Source of the DNA: Gemmatimonadota bacterium
GTDB taxonomy: Bacteria; Gemmatimonadota; Gemmatimonadetes; Gemmatimonadales; Gemmatimonadaceae
Length of the DNA stretch: 64,000 nucleotides
Direction: 5' to 3'
Assembly (NCBI GenBank): GCA_014192065.1
Contig: BJHH01000002.1
Coordinates: 477,057 to 541,056, forward strand
A program made the translations under genes and the position numbers. Numbering within the stretch: position 1 is the first letter of the stretch; every line of letters starts with the position of its first letter. Below are positions 8,583-16,447 of this stretch, piece by piece. The notes under the pieces were generated by a model. It was not told the origin of the DNA and did no database searches. It worked only from the letters and a program-made list of their open reading frames with translations.

Positions 8583-9416
8583 TCATGGTGCCGTCGGCCG
8601 TGCCAAGGAATCCGGATGGCGCGCCAACCACTGGTCGAGCCCGTGCTCGCAGCGCTCAACCCGGTCGCGCATCGTGCCTTCGAAGATCGCGTGATTTTGG
8701 TCGAGCGACGCCTGTGACCGCGTCGGGTGGTGCAAATGCCAGGCGACGGCCGAAAACTTCAAGTTCCGGCGTAGCACCCCGCTCTGTTGCAAGCGCGCCG
8801 CGAGTTCGCTGTCCTCGCGACCCCACCCCTCGATGGCTTCGTTGTAGCCGTTCACGCGAACAACGTCGTCACGCCAGAACGCCATGTTGCAGCCCCGTGT
8901 CCTGCGCAATGGATCGGTCGGCCCACGAATGATCCCCGAGAGCAGGGGCAGGTGAAGAGCATTCACCCGGTTTCGTACGCCCGCCGACCACGCAGCGGTT
9001 ACGATCCGCCCCGCGCGCAGGCACTCGGCGGTACGTCCCTCGCTGAGCATCACGCGACTGCCTTGCACGTATGCGCCGGGGCGCGCGAACGCGAGATGCG
9101 ACGACACGAACTCGGTATGCAGCACGAGGTCCCCATCAAGCTGGATCAGATATTCGCCGACGGCAGCCGCCATCGCTTTGTTTCGGATCGTTCCGAGGCG
9201 AAAACCGGAGTCTTCATGCCAGATGTGTCGAAGCGGAACCGGAAAGGTCGCCGCCTCACGCAACACCAGTTCGCGCGTGTCGTCGCGCGATCCATCGTCG
9301 GCGATGAGCACTTCTGTTGGCCACACCCGCTGGGCCCGGACGCTCGCGAGCACAAGCGCAAGCGCGGCCGGCCAGTTGTACGTGGCGATCAGTAAGCTCG
9401 ACGACTTTGGTGTCAC
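8583..9416 (-). CDS. Glycosyltransferase family 2
   Basis: A cytoplasmic GT-A glycosyltransferase of about 277 residues from GTG 9416. The N terminus has 'SLLIATYNWPAALALVL' followed by the nucleotide-binding 'IADDGSRDDT', then the metal-binding 'LDGD' and the acceptor-side 'GWGREDSELAARL' with a likely catalytic ED. A C-terminal part resembles galactosyltransferase-like members. The reading frame continues upstream to 9599 inside the aldo/keto reductase gene but that extension is low-complexity and basic, so the later GTG is preferred. The neighbours do not form a polysaccharide cluster, so the acceptor is unknown. Confidence 0.85.
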   Translation of the reverse strand: MTPKSSSLLIATYNWPAALALVLASVRAQRVWPTEVLIADDGSRDDTRELVLREAATFPVPLRHIWHEDSGFRLGTIRNKAMAAAVGEYLIQLDGDLVLHTEFVSSHLAFARPGAYVQGSRVMLSEGRTAECLRAGRIVTAAWSAGVRNRVNALHLPLLSGIIRGPTDPLRRTRGCNMAFWRDDVVRVNGYNEAIEGWGREDSELAARLQQSGVLRRNLKFSAVAWHLHHPTRSQASLDQNHAIFEGTMRDRVERCEHGLDQWLARHPDSLARPTAP

Positions 9417-9462
9417 GAGGCCACGGGCCGCCGCAACAGCGGGCGCGCGAGCACGGCGCTGG

Positions 9463-10380
9463 TCACGACTTTCGTAGAAATCCGTGCGCGACTTGGCCGG
9501 CGATCCCGTCAAAATCGAGCGTGGTCTTGTAGCGTTCGTGCCGGCCGTCGCCGGCGACCTGACGCGCCTTCTGGCGAAGAGCGTCCATTTCGCCAGCATG
9601 AAACGGCGCGAAACCCGCAGCCAGTTTCAGATTCTTGCGTAGCACGGCAACACTGTCCATGCCACAGATAATCGTGCTGGCCGGCAGGGAAAAGCAGTAG
9701 CGGAGCGCCTCCTCTGGCCTGACGCACCGCGTTTCCGTCATCGCACCTCCGGCAATCGGCTTGCAGCCGAACACCGCCGCGCCGCGCCGAATGGTCTCCG
9801 GGAGCACCTGCTTCTCGAACGAGCGGAAGGTGGAATCGAGCGGATTCAAAGGCATGGTGACCGCGTCCCAGGCAAAACCACGATTCAACAGCTTCAGGTG
9901 GATGTGCGGTGACTTGTGCCCGCCAAATCCGATCAATCGGACCCGCCCCTGCTCCCGCGCTTCCTGCGCGGCGTCGAGTCCGCCATGATCGTACAGCCAG
10001 TCGGGGTCGTTGTCGCAGTTCACGTCATGAACGCTCCACAGGTCGAACGTCGCCGTGCGGATGCGCTTCAGCGACTCCTCAAACTGCTGCATCGACGTTT
10101 TGTAGTCGCGTAGGGGCGCGCAGCACTGCCAGATGAGGGTCACGCGTTCGCGGTAGCCATCCCGCAGCGCCAGCCCCAGCCATTGCTCAACGCGCCCATC
10201 ACCATACTCGTGACCGGTTTCGATCACCGTCACACCATGGTCGATCGCCTCGCGCACAATCTGGATCGCTGCCCGCTGACCTACCTTTGCCAGTCGGCGC
10301 GTGCCGAGCGCCAGAATGGCGACACCGTGCCCGTTGCGACCCAAGCGGCGCTGTTCGAGAACCTGTGGTGGCTTCGGCAT
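9463..10380 (-). CDS. Aldo/keto reductase family protein
   Basis: A 305-residue TIM-barrel protein of the aldo/keto reductase superfamily ('LGRNGHGVAILALGTRRL', 'IDHGVTVIETGHEYGDG', 'FDLWSVHDV', 'LIGFGGHKSP'). The superfamily uses an Asp-Tyr-Lys-His tetrad. Here Tyr59 (HEYG) and the His in WSVHD are present, but the usual Asp is Glu (IETGHEYG) and the lysine strand reads 'VTLIWQCCAP', with no lysine at the expected place. It may have an altered or lost redox activity. It ends ~46 bases before the GT2 start and begins ~30 bases after the Smr-like gene, so it is probably in the same transcript. Confidence 0.8.
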   Translation of the reverse strand: MPKPPQVLEQRRLGRNGHGVAILALGTRRLAKVGQRAAIQIVREAIDHGVTVIETGHEYGDGRVEQWLGLALRDGYRERVTLIWQCCAPLRDYKTSMQQFEESLKRIRTATFDLWSVHDVNCDNDPDWLYDHGGLDAAQEAREQGRVRLIGFGGHKSPHIHLKLLNRGFAWDAVTMPLNPLDSTFRSFEKQVLPETIRRGAAVFGCKPIAGGAMTETRCVRPEEALRYCFSLPASTIICGMDSVAVLRKNLKLAAGFAPFHAGEMDALRQKARQVAGDGRHERYKTTLDFDGIAGQVAHGFLRKS

Positions 10381-10410
10381 TGAGGAAGTGGGAAAGGTGA
10401 AGGTCGCGAA

Positions 10411-11025
10411 TCAGGCGTTGTCTTCGAATGCAGCGCGCGACGCCGCGATCAGGAGTCGGAGGCGACCATCACGATCCGTCTCGTCCGTCGCGATACTACG
10501 CACGAGCACACTGAAATACCGCGCCATCTCGTGCCGCACGAACGCGGCGCTGTGCGGCACGCCCAACTGCGTGAGCGAGTACTCGGCCACCAGCCGGAGT
10601 TCTGCATGGGTTGCCTCGTCAAGGTCGCCCAGCATCGCCAGATCAGTCGGCGTTTCCGCAGACGCACGCGACCGGGAGCCCACGGGGCGGTCATACAACG
10701 CGCTCATCGGCGCCAACTCCACGACGCACGAGCCAGGGGTGTGCTCCACTATTCGCCCCACAACACCTTGGCGCTTGAGTCTCGTCAGCAACTGATGCAC
10801 GGCTTCGCGCACGACACCGACGCCGCCCGGACTCCCACGTCCGCGCCCTGTGACGATCAGCACCTCTCCCGCGCGCGCTATCTGCCGTTCGCGCAGCCAT
10901 GGCTCGACGCGTCGCACTGCCTCGGCGGCCGTTGGAAGGCTCGATCGCAGGTCCAAGATGCGCGCAGAGCCAAACCGTGCCTCATCGAACGCGCGAACCA
11001 GGGCCGTGCGATCGTGGCTGGCCAT
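10411..11025 (-). CDS. Smr-like domain protein
   Basis: About 204 residues. Residues ~20-85 resemble a Smr domain (LDLRSSLPTAAEAVRRVEPWLRE ... VLIVTGRGRGSPGGVGVVREAV), where Smr proteins carry LDLHG and HGxG motifs and nick DNA or cleave mRNA on collided ribosomes. Here the LDLHG histidine is Ser/Arg and the HGxG histidine is Thr (TGRGRG), so nuclease activity is doubtful. The C-terminal ~100 residues are helical and unrecognised. Start may be ATG 11025 or GTG 11031; both lie just past the stop of the phosphatase gene, supporting co-transcription. Confidence 0.6.
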   Translation of the reverse strand: MASHDRTALVRAFDEARFGSARILDLRSSLPTAAEAVRRVEPWLRERQIARAGEVLIVTGRGRGSPGGVGVVREAVHQLLTRLKRQGVVGRIVEHTPGSCVVELAPMSALYDRPVGSRSRASAETPTDLAMLGDLDEATHAELRLVAEYSLTQLGVPHSAAFVRHEMARYFSVLVRSIATDETDRDGRLRLLIAASRAAFEDNA

Positions 11026-11037
11026 GATCACGAGATG

Positions 11038-12672
11038 CTACCGAACGACTTGGCTGAGCACGCGGCCATCCAATCGCTCGATCGGCTTTACACCGAGGAG
11101 CGCGGCAAGCGTAGGCGCCATGTCCACGACACGGACCACGTTGGCGTGCTGTCCCGGCACAACACCCGCACCCCAGAAGATGATCGGTACATTCGCGTCG
11201 GAGTCGTGCGGCGAACCGTGGGTGGGGTATGAATCGGACAACCAGTAGCTGTACGGCGTCAGTGTCACGATGAGGCGGACGTTCTGGTCGGGGCGGAACA
11301 TATGCAACCAGCGGCGGGCAATGACGTCGCGAACAGTGTCTGCTTTCGCGAGGTTCGTCATCAGATCCGCGCGCTGTACACCCTGCACTCGCAGGAAATC
11401 CCTTGCGAGTCCCGCGAGCAACGCGTCGGCACCACCCGTGACGTCCTTGAACGCCAGCGGATTCATCACAGTGACCAGACCCTCTTCAAGCGCGACCGCA
11501 TTGGTGTCTATGCCAACACCCAGCAGTCGCTGCTGAAACGCTCGCCACGGGGCATCCAACGCAACGCGCTTCGCCTCTCCATTCGGGTAGATCGTCGACT
11601 TGAGCGTCGGAAGCGGCGTGATCCCGTGATCCGCGGTCAGCGCCACGACGAAAGTTCCCGCTCCACGTATTGCCTCGAGCGAATCAAGGAAGGCATCCAG
11701 ATACCAGTCAACCCGCAGCACCTGATCATGGACTTCTTTAGAGTCCGGTCCAAACCGGTGCCCCACGGCATCGAGCGTCGACAGCGAAACCGCGAGTACG
11801 TCCGTTCGATTGGGGTCAGCACCGAGTCCCTGCGCCCGCACACCGGTCAGTGCCAGGCGAAGGGTGAGCTCATCCATCCATGGAAACCCGACGAACGCCG
11901 CCGCCGCACTAGCGGGATCTGCCGGGACGGTGTGCGGAAATGTTACATCGCCGCCCGTACTGTTTGCCTCGATCCCGACCGTATCTGCTTCGGGATACGA
12001 CGCCGCGTCTAGTAGTGGTTCCCACGACTTTCCCGCATACGATTGCGGGATTTTCAGCGCGTTGAACGCACGTACCCAGGTTGGGAGTGTATCGGCGTAG
12101 TACGTGGACGTAGTAAACTCGCCCGTTGGCAGGTACCAGTAAACGTCACCCTTGCTCTTGCCGATCGGCAGGATTGCGCTGCGGTCCTTGCGACTGACCG
12201 AGAGCCATTTCGTGGACGGATTCGCGGCGCGCAGCCAGTCGACAAGCGTCGTGCCTTTGAATCGGTCCGGCGATGCGGATTGGCCAGCACGCGCACCAAG
12301 CACCTGAGCGTTCGGAACGCCGTTGACGCCCTGACTGTTCGTTACGATTCCGGTGTGCACCGGGAATCGTCCCGACAGAATCGCCGCGTGACCCGGCGCC
12401 GTTTCGGTGATCGCGTGATCATGAAACCCGTTCTTGAAACTCGCCCCGCCCCTAGACAGCCGTTTGAGTCCGCCCGTCAGCTGGCGATCGAACCGAGCGA
12501 TGTAGTCTGCCCGCATCTGGTCGGCCGTGATCAACACTATGAGCGTCGGCTTTTTGGAAGAGGACGCACGCACCGGAGCTTGGGCTGTCACGCCAGCCGA
12601 AGCGCCGGCGATGAACAGGACCAACGCGGCAGCTCTCGGAATCAGACGAAACACAGAACGTGCAAATGGCAT
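11038..12672 (-). CDS. Exported alkaline phosphatase superfamily protein, PafA-like
   Basis: A 544-residue periplasmic phosphatase. Residues 1-30 are a signal peptide ending GVTAQA. The metal-binding and nucleophile motifs of the type I phosphodiesterase/PafA group are visible: Asp51 (ITADQMR), the nucleophile Thr91 in 'ITETAPGHAAIL', 'LSTLDAVGHRFGP', 'TADHG' and the C-terminal 'HGSPHDSDANVPIIFWG'. Thr rather than Ser as nucleophile points to PafA-type monoesterases that release phosphate from organic esters. It is the first gene of a five-gene minus-strand run; a terminator-like hairpin after argD separates it from the arginine genes. Confidence 0.88.
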   Translation of the reverse strand: MPFARSVFRLIPRAAALVLFIAGASAGVTAQAPVRASSSKKPTLIVLITADQMRADYIARFDRQLTGGLKRLSRGGASFKNGFHDHAITETAPGHAAILSGRFPVHTGIVTNSQGVNGVPNAQVLGARAGQSASPDRFKGTTLVDWLRAANPSTKWLSVSRKDRSAILPIGKSKGDVYWYLPTGEFTTSTYYADTLPTWVRAFNALKIPQSYAGKSWEPLLDAASYPEADTVGIEANSTGGDVTFPHTVPADPASAAAAFVGFPWMDELTLRLALTGVRAQGLGADPNRTDVLAVSLSTLDAVGHRFGPDSKEVHDQVLRVDWYLDAFLDSLEAIRGAGTFVVALTADHGITPLPTLKSTIYPNGEAKRVALDAPWRAFQQRLLGVGIDTNAVALEEGLVTVMNPLAFKDVTGGADALLAGLARDFLRVQGVQRADLMTNLAKADTVRDVIARRWLHMFRPDQNVRLIVTLTPYSYWLSDSYPTHGSPHDSDANVPIIFWGAGVVPGQHANVVRVVDMAPTLAALLGVKPIERLDGRVLSQVVR

Positions 12673-12834
12673 CTACTTGAGCTCACCTAGAGTGAGGGTG
12701 GAGGCTTGAGCCAGTCGCCAATACGATGCGCGCCCGGCTGGCGTAGCCGCTAGATGGCAGCCGGTTCGGCAACCACCAGCGGGAAAAATAAACGTCTGTG
12801 TGCTCTGGCGGACAATGTCGGCCCGTCTGGGGCT

Positions 12835-12851
12835 GGGCGCCTGAGGCGCCC
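12835..12851 (-). terminator. Hairpin downstream of argD
   Basis: GGGCGCC, loop TGA, GGCGCCC: a perfect 7-bp GC stem 12 bases after the argD stop codon on the minus strand. There is no T-run after it, so it may act as a weak terminator or 3' stabiliser of the argCBD message. Confidence 0.55.
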
Positions 12852-12862
12852 GGGACGCGATG

Positions 12863-14053
12863 CTAGCCGATCGCGCGCGCGAGGAGGTCAATGCCACGCT
12901 GTAGATCACCGCGCGAGATCACCAATGGAGGCAACAACCGCAGCGTATGCTCGCCTGCCGAACAGATCAGCAGGCCGAGGTCCATCGCACGGGCCACGAC
13001 GTCCTTTGCCGGCTCGGCGACATCGATTCCCCACATCAGCCCCATCCCGCGGACGGCCCTCACCTTTCCGTTCGAGGATTGCAAGGCGACTAGCGCGGTT
13101 CGCAGCTCGTCGCCTCGCGCACGTACGCTCGTGAGTAGTTCGGGATCGGAAAGGCGATCAAGCACGTGCAGCGCAACTGACGACACGAATGGGCCGCCGC
13201 CGAATGTCGTGCCATGATCCCCGGGCTGCATCACGTCCGCGACCGCTTGCGTGACCAGAACGGCACCCATCGGCAGGCCGCCTGCCATCGGCTTGGCCAC
13301 AGTGAGAATGTCCGGCGTAATTCCCGAGTTCTCGTATGCCCAAAACGAACCGGTTCGGGCATACCCGCACTGGATCTCGTCGAGGATGAGCAGGATTCCC
13401 CGCTCTTGCGTCAGCGCACGCAGCTCTTGCAGGAAGGCGCGCTCGAGCACCCGCACACCGCCCTCCCCCTGAATCGGCTCGACAATCAGGGCGGCAACGG
13501 TCTCGGGGTTCAACGCAACTCGCAACTCATCGAGATCGCGCTCCATAATCGAAATACCACCAGCGAGCGGACGGAATGGTGCGCGATACTGTGGCCGGTC
13601 GGTCGCAGCCAGTGTACCAAACAGCCGTCCGTGAAATCCACCACGAAGCGAGACGACCTCATGCTTCGGCGCACCGCCGACTGAACGGCCCCACCGACGG
13701 GCCATCTTGAACGCTCCTTCGTTCGCCTCAGCACCGGAATTACAGAAGAACACGCGATCGGCAAAACTTTTTTTCACCAGCTGCTCGGCCAACCGCTCGC
13801 CCGCCTGCGTCCTGTACAGATTCGACAGGTGAATCAGCGACCCGTCGAGCGCCTTGCGCATCGCCTGCTCAAGTCCCGCGTCACCGTAACCCAGCGCGTT
13901 GACCGCGATTCCAGCGACGAAGTCGAGGTACGCCTTGCCATCGCTATCAAACAGCTCGACACCGGCGCCGCGAACGAACTCCACCGGTGGTTTGCGATAG
14001 ACGCCAACAAGGGCATCGGTTGTCGTAGGCAGCGGTGCGGCCATCGGGGTCAC
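12863..14053 (-). CDS. argD: Acetylornithine aminotransferase
   Basis: PLP-dependent class III transaminase that converts N-acetylglutamate semialdehyde to N-acetylornithine in arginine synthesis. The 396 residues show 'GVELFDSDGKAYLDFVAGIAVNALGY', the phosphate-binding 'NSGAEANEGAFKMARRW', 'EPIQGEGGV', 'LILDEIQCGYARTG' and the PLP lysine in 'TVAKPMAGGLPMG', all typical of ArgD. Start GTG 14053 overlaps the argB stop in a GTGA, giving translational coupling; ATG 14044 is an alternative. It is the last gene of argC-argB-argD. Confidence 0.95.
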   Translation of the reverse strand: MTPMAAPLPTTTDALVGVYRKPPVEFVRGAGVELFDSDGKAYLDFVAGIAVNALGYGDAGLEQAMRKALDGSLIHLSNLYRTQAGERLAEQLVKKSFADRVFFCNSGAEANEGAFKMARRWGRSVGGAPKHEVVSLRGGFHGRLFGTLAATDRPQYRAPFRPLAGGISIMERDLDELRVALNPETVAALIVEPIQGEGGVRVLERAFLQELRALTQERGILLILDEIQCGYARTGSFWAYENSGITPDILTVAKPMAGGLPMGAVLVTQAVADVMQPGDHGTTFGGGPFVSSVALHVLDRLSDPELLTSVRARGDELRTALVALQSSNGKVRAVRGMGLMWGIDVAEPAKDVVARAMDLGLLICSAGEHTLRLLPPLVISRGDLQRGIDLLARAIG

Positions 14054-14826
14054 CGAACAGAGAAGGGAGGGAATGCGAGTCGCGTGCCCGCCGCGACGTC
14101 TGAGATACCGGCCACGCCGGCGATTCGCACCGAGGCAACACCGCCCTTGAGGGCGAACGCCGTCGCTTCGAGCTTTGCCGCCATGCCGCCGGTCGCAACG
14201 CCGCGTTGAATGAGCGCGGCGGCGGCATCAAGATCCAGCGATGGAATCACCTTGCCGTCCTCGATCACGCCGAGGACGTCTGCGACCAATACGAGGTCGT
14301 CGGCACCAAGCGCGACGGCGAGCGCCGCAGCGGCGTCATCACCGTTGACGTTCAGGCCCGCGCCGTCTTGGGAGCCGGCCTCGCGAGCGAGTGGCGAGAC
14401 CACCGGCACGTAGCCGCCGGCAAGTAGATGGGAAATCAGTGACGCGTCGGCTCTGATATCACCGCCGACGCGACCCATGCGCTCGGGATCGGTCGCGCGT
14501 GCCTGAAACAGCGACGCGTCTTCACCGGACACGCCGACGGCCCGAATGCCAGCGCTGATGAATTGCGCTACCAACCGTTTGTTGATGGCACCCGAAAGCA
14601 CCATGCGAACCACCTCGAGATCTTCGACGCTCGTGACGCGGCGCCCGCCAGAAAACTTCGGCTCCATCCCGAGCCGCCGTTGAAAACTGGAGACGTCATC
14701 GCCACCACCGTGAACCACGCAGACCGCGTCACCCTGCGCAACGGCGGCAGCGATTGCGTTCGCGAGCCCGGGGTCGCCCTGGGCGCGGCCGCCAATCTTC
14801 ACCACCCGCATCATTCGTGGCGTCAC
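14050..14826 (-). CDS. argB: Acetylglutamate kinase
   Basis: Phosphorylates N-acetylglutamate, the second step of arginine synthesis. A 258-residue amino-acid kinase fold with 'VVKIGGRAQ' at the N terminus, 'VVHGGGDDVSSFQRRLG', 'VNGDDAAAALAVALGADDLVLVADVLGV' and 'TGGMAAKLEATAFAL'. The length and lack of a long N-terminal helix suggest the arginine-insensitive type, an inference. GTG start overlaps the argC stop as GTGA, and its own stop overlaps argD the same way. Confidence 0.95.
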   Translation of the reverse strand: MTPRMMRVVKIGGRAQGDPGLANAIAAAVAQGDAVCVVHGGGDDVSSFQRRLGMEPKFSGGRRVTSVEDLEVVRMVLSGAINKRLVAQFISAGIRAVGVSGEDASLFQARATDPERMGRVGGDIRADASLISHLLAGGYVPVVSPLAREAGSQDGAGLNVNGDDAAAALAVALGADDLVLVADVLGVIEDGKVIPSLDLDAAAALIQRGVATGGMAAKLEATAFALKGGVASVRIAGVAGISDVAAGTRLAFPPFSVR

Positions 14827-15785
14827 GCCGGCAATCCCATCGTTTCTTCGAGGCCCAGCATGAGATTGGCGTTCTGCACAGCCTGCCCCGCTGCGCCCTT
14901 CATCAGGTTGTCGATCGCCGAGAACACGACCAGGGTCGGGGTCCGGACATGCGCGGCCGGCACGACCCCAATGCGCACAACGTTTCGGCCGATCACATGC
15001 CTCATTTCAGGCGGCCCGGCAACCAGCTCGATGAACGGCTCATTCGCGTAACGCTCGCGCCATGGACCGAGTGGATCGGCTAACTCGCGAACGAGCGGCA
15101 CCGTCATCGTCGCAAGTATTCCGCGCGCCGTCGGCAGGAGGTGCGGAGTGAACAAGAGGTCAATGTCGGCTCCCGTCTCCGCAACGAGCGCGCGCATCTC
15201 ATTGAGATGCCGATGCGTGTTGCCCACACCGTAGGCCCGGAAGTTTTCCGTCACCTCGCCGAATAGCAGGTCGAGGCGTGCGGTGAGCCCCGCTCCGGTT
15301 ACCCCACTCGCCGCGGCGATCGAAATCGTCGCGCCCGGCGCGACCAGTCCCTGCTCGAGCAGCGGCAGCAGACCAAGCAACACCGACGTCGGATAACATC
15401 CCGGGTTGGCAACCACCTGGGCACCGCGGACCTGTTCGCGGCGCGCTTCGGTCAGTCCGTATGGAACACCCTCCACTCCGTTACCGATTCGGAGATCGTT
15501 CGAGAGATCAACAACGCGAGCTCCGGCCGCTCGCGCGCGGTCGACCCACTGCTTCGACGCCCCATGCGGAAGCGCGCTGAACACGAGCGCTGCGTCCGGC
15601 AGCGGAGCCTGGTCCGTCGGAATAAAGGTGACGCTCCCGCCCCCTCGTAACTCGGCGGTATTTCCGCTTTGTGCATTGGCCGTCGCGAACGCGAGCGACA
15701 ACCGCGGATGATTCCGGACGAGGGCGCAAAGCTCCCGACCAGCGTAACCGCTTGCCCCTAGCACACCAACCGGGATATTATGCAT
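14823..15785 (-). CDS. argC: N-acetyl-gamma-glutamyl-phosphate reductase
   Basis: NADPH-dependent reduction of N-acetylglutamyl phosphate, third step of arginine synthesis. The protein has the nucleotide-binding 'VGVLGASGYAGRELCALV', the catalytic cysteine in 'NPGCYPT', 'AASGVTGAG' and 'FTPHLLPTARGI'. The likely start is the ATG at 15785 (MHNIPVGV); another in-frame ATG is at 15809. Neither has a Shine-Dalgarno sequence. An ArgR-type palindrome lies directly over the 15785 start codon and a TTGACA -35 sits 30 bases upstream, so the transcript may start at or near the ATG. Confidence 0.95.
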   Translation of the reverse strand: MHNIPVGVLGASGYAGRELCALVRNHPRLSLAFATANAQSGNTAELRGGGSVTFIPTDQAPLPDAALVFSALPHGASKQWVDRARAAGARVVDLSNDLRIGNGVEGVPYGLTEARREQVRGAQVVANPGCYPTSVLLGLLPLLEQGLVAPGATISIAAASGVTGAGLTARLDLLFGEVTENFRAYGVGNTHRHLNEMRALVAETGADIDLLFTPHLLPTARGILATMTVPLVRELADPLGPWRERYANEPFIELVAGPPEMRHVIGRNVVRIGVVPAAHVRTPTLVVFSAIDNLMKGAAGQAVQNANLMLGLEETMGLPA

Positions 15786-15798
15786 ATATAATGCATAA
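15778..15798. promoter_or_regulatory. Palindromic ArgR-type operator over the argC start
   Basis: Two half-sites TTATGCAT (15778-15785) and ATGCATAA (15791-15798) form a perfect inverted repeat separated by ATATA. The layout (TNTGNAT, AT core, ATNCANA) is like ARG boxes. It lies between divergent argC and argR and covers the argC start codon; a third TGCATA follows at 15805-15810. It probably binds ArgR and represses argC, possibly argR too. Confidence 0.7.
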
Positions 15799-15820
15799 GT
15801 TTGCTGCATACTATTGTCAA
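15792..15820 (-). promoter_or_regulatory. Probable argC promoter
   Basis: On the minus strand TTGACA (15815-15820) is followed after 17 bases by TATGCA (15792-15797), a weak -10 overlapping the ArgR palindrome. The predicted start of transcription is then at or within a few bases of the argC ATG. Confidence 0.45.
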
Positions 15821-15890
15821 CTGGTATTACGTTCCCGGACAGCCGATTTACAGCCGCGTTTTGGGCTGAGCCGATCCTCCGACCCTTCCA

Positions 15891-16352
15891 ATGTCTGCCG
15901 CTAAACAGGACCGACAGCAGGTCATCCGCGAAATCGTCACCTCGCGGACCGTCGCGAGCCAGGAGGAGCTGCGCCAGCTCCTCGTCGAGCGGGGCTGGGA
16001 GGTGACGCAGTCCACGCTGTCTCGCGACATGCGTGACCTGCGTCTCGCCCGGGTACCCACCGCGGCCGGCACCCGCTACACCACCGCAGACTCATCTTCT
16101 CCAAACGCAGAACGGGCAACCCTCGAGTCGATTTTTCCGCAGTTCTTCGCCCGACTCGACACCATGCGGGAGTTTCTGGTCGTGAGAACGAAGACCGCGG
16201 GCGCTCAGCCGATCGCCGAAGCAATCGACGCCGAAGACAACCCCGATATTCTCGGGACAATCGCCGGCGAGAACACCATCCTGATCATCTGTCGGTCTGA
16301 GGCGGCGCGCGATCGCGCCGCCAAACGTTTACTGGCACTTGCCCGTCGGTAA
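15891..16352 (+). CDS. argR: Arginine repressor
   Basis: A 153-residue hexameric repressor/activator of arginine genes. Residues ~5-70 are the winged-helix DNA-binding domain (VIREIVTSRTVASQEELRQLLVERG, TQSTLSRDMRDLRL); residues ~85-153 are the arginine-binding, hexamerising domain with 'DNPDILGTIAGENTILIICRSEAA'. Divergent from argC and followed by argG, it sits between two palindromes that match its expected site. Full-length and intact. Confidence 0.95.
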   Translation: MSAAKQDRQQVIREIVTSRTVASQEELRQLLVERGWEVTQSTLSRDMRDLRLARVPTAAGTRYTTADSSSPNAERATLESIFPQFFARLDTMREFLVVRTKTAGAQPIAEAIDAEDNPDILGTIAGENTILIICRSEAARDRAAKRLLALARR

Positions 16353-16416
16353 AAGGCTACAATTGAGCCACTTGTGGACCTTGAATCAGCATATTTATGT
16401 GATTATCATCCTTTCT

Positions 16417-16434
16417 GCTGAATAGTCATTCATT
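16417..16434. promoter_or_regulatory. ARG box upstream of argG
   Basis: GCTGAATAGTCATTCATT contains TGAAT-N4-ATTCA (16419-16432), the symmetric core of the ArgR consensus TNTGAATWWWWATTCANW. It ends 13 bases before the argG start codon, with a GCGGGGA ribosome binding site between. A TTGAATCAGCATATT half-site-like stretch lies upstream at 16381. Likely arginine-dependent repression of argG-argH. Confidence 0.75.
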
Positions 16435-16447
16435 TGCGGGGAATCCG

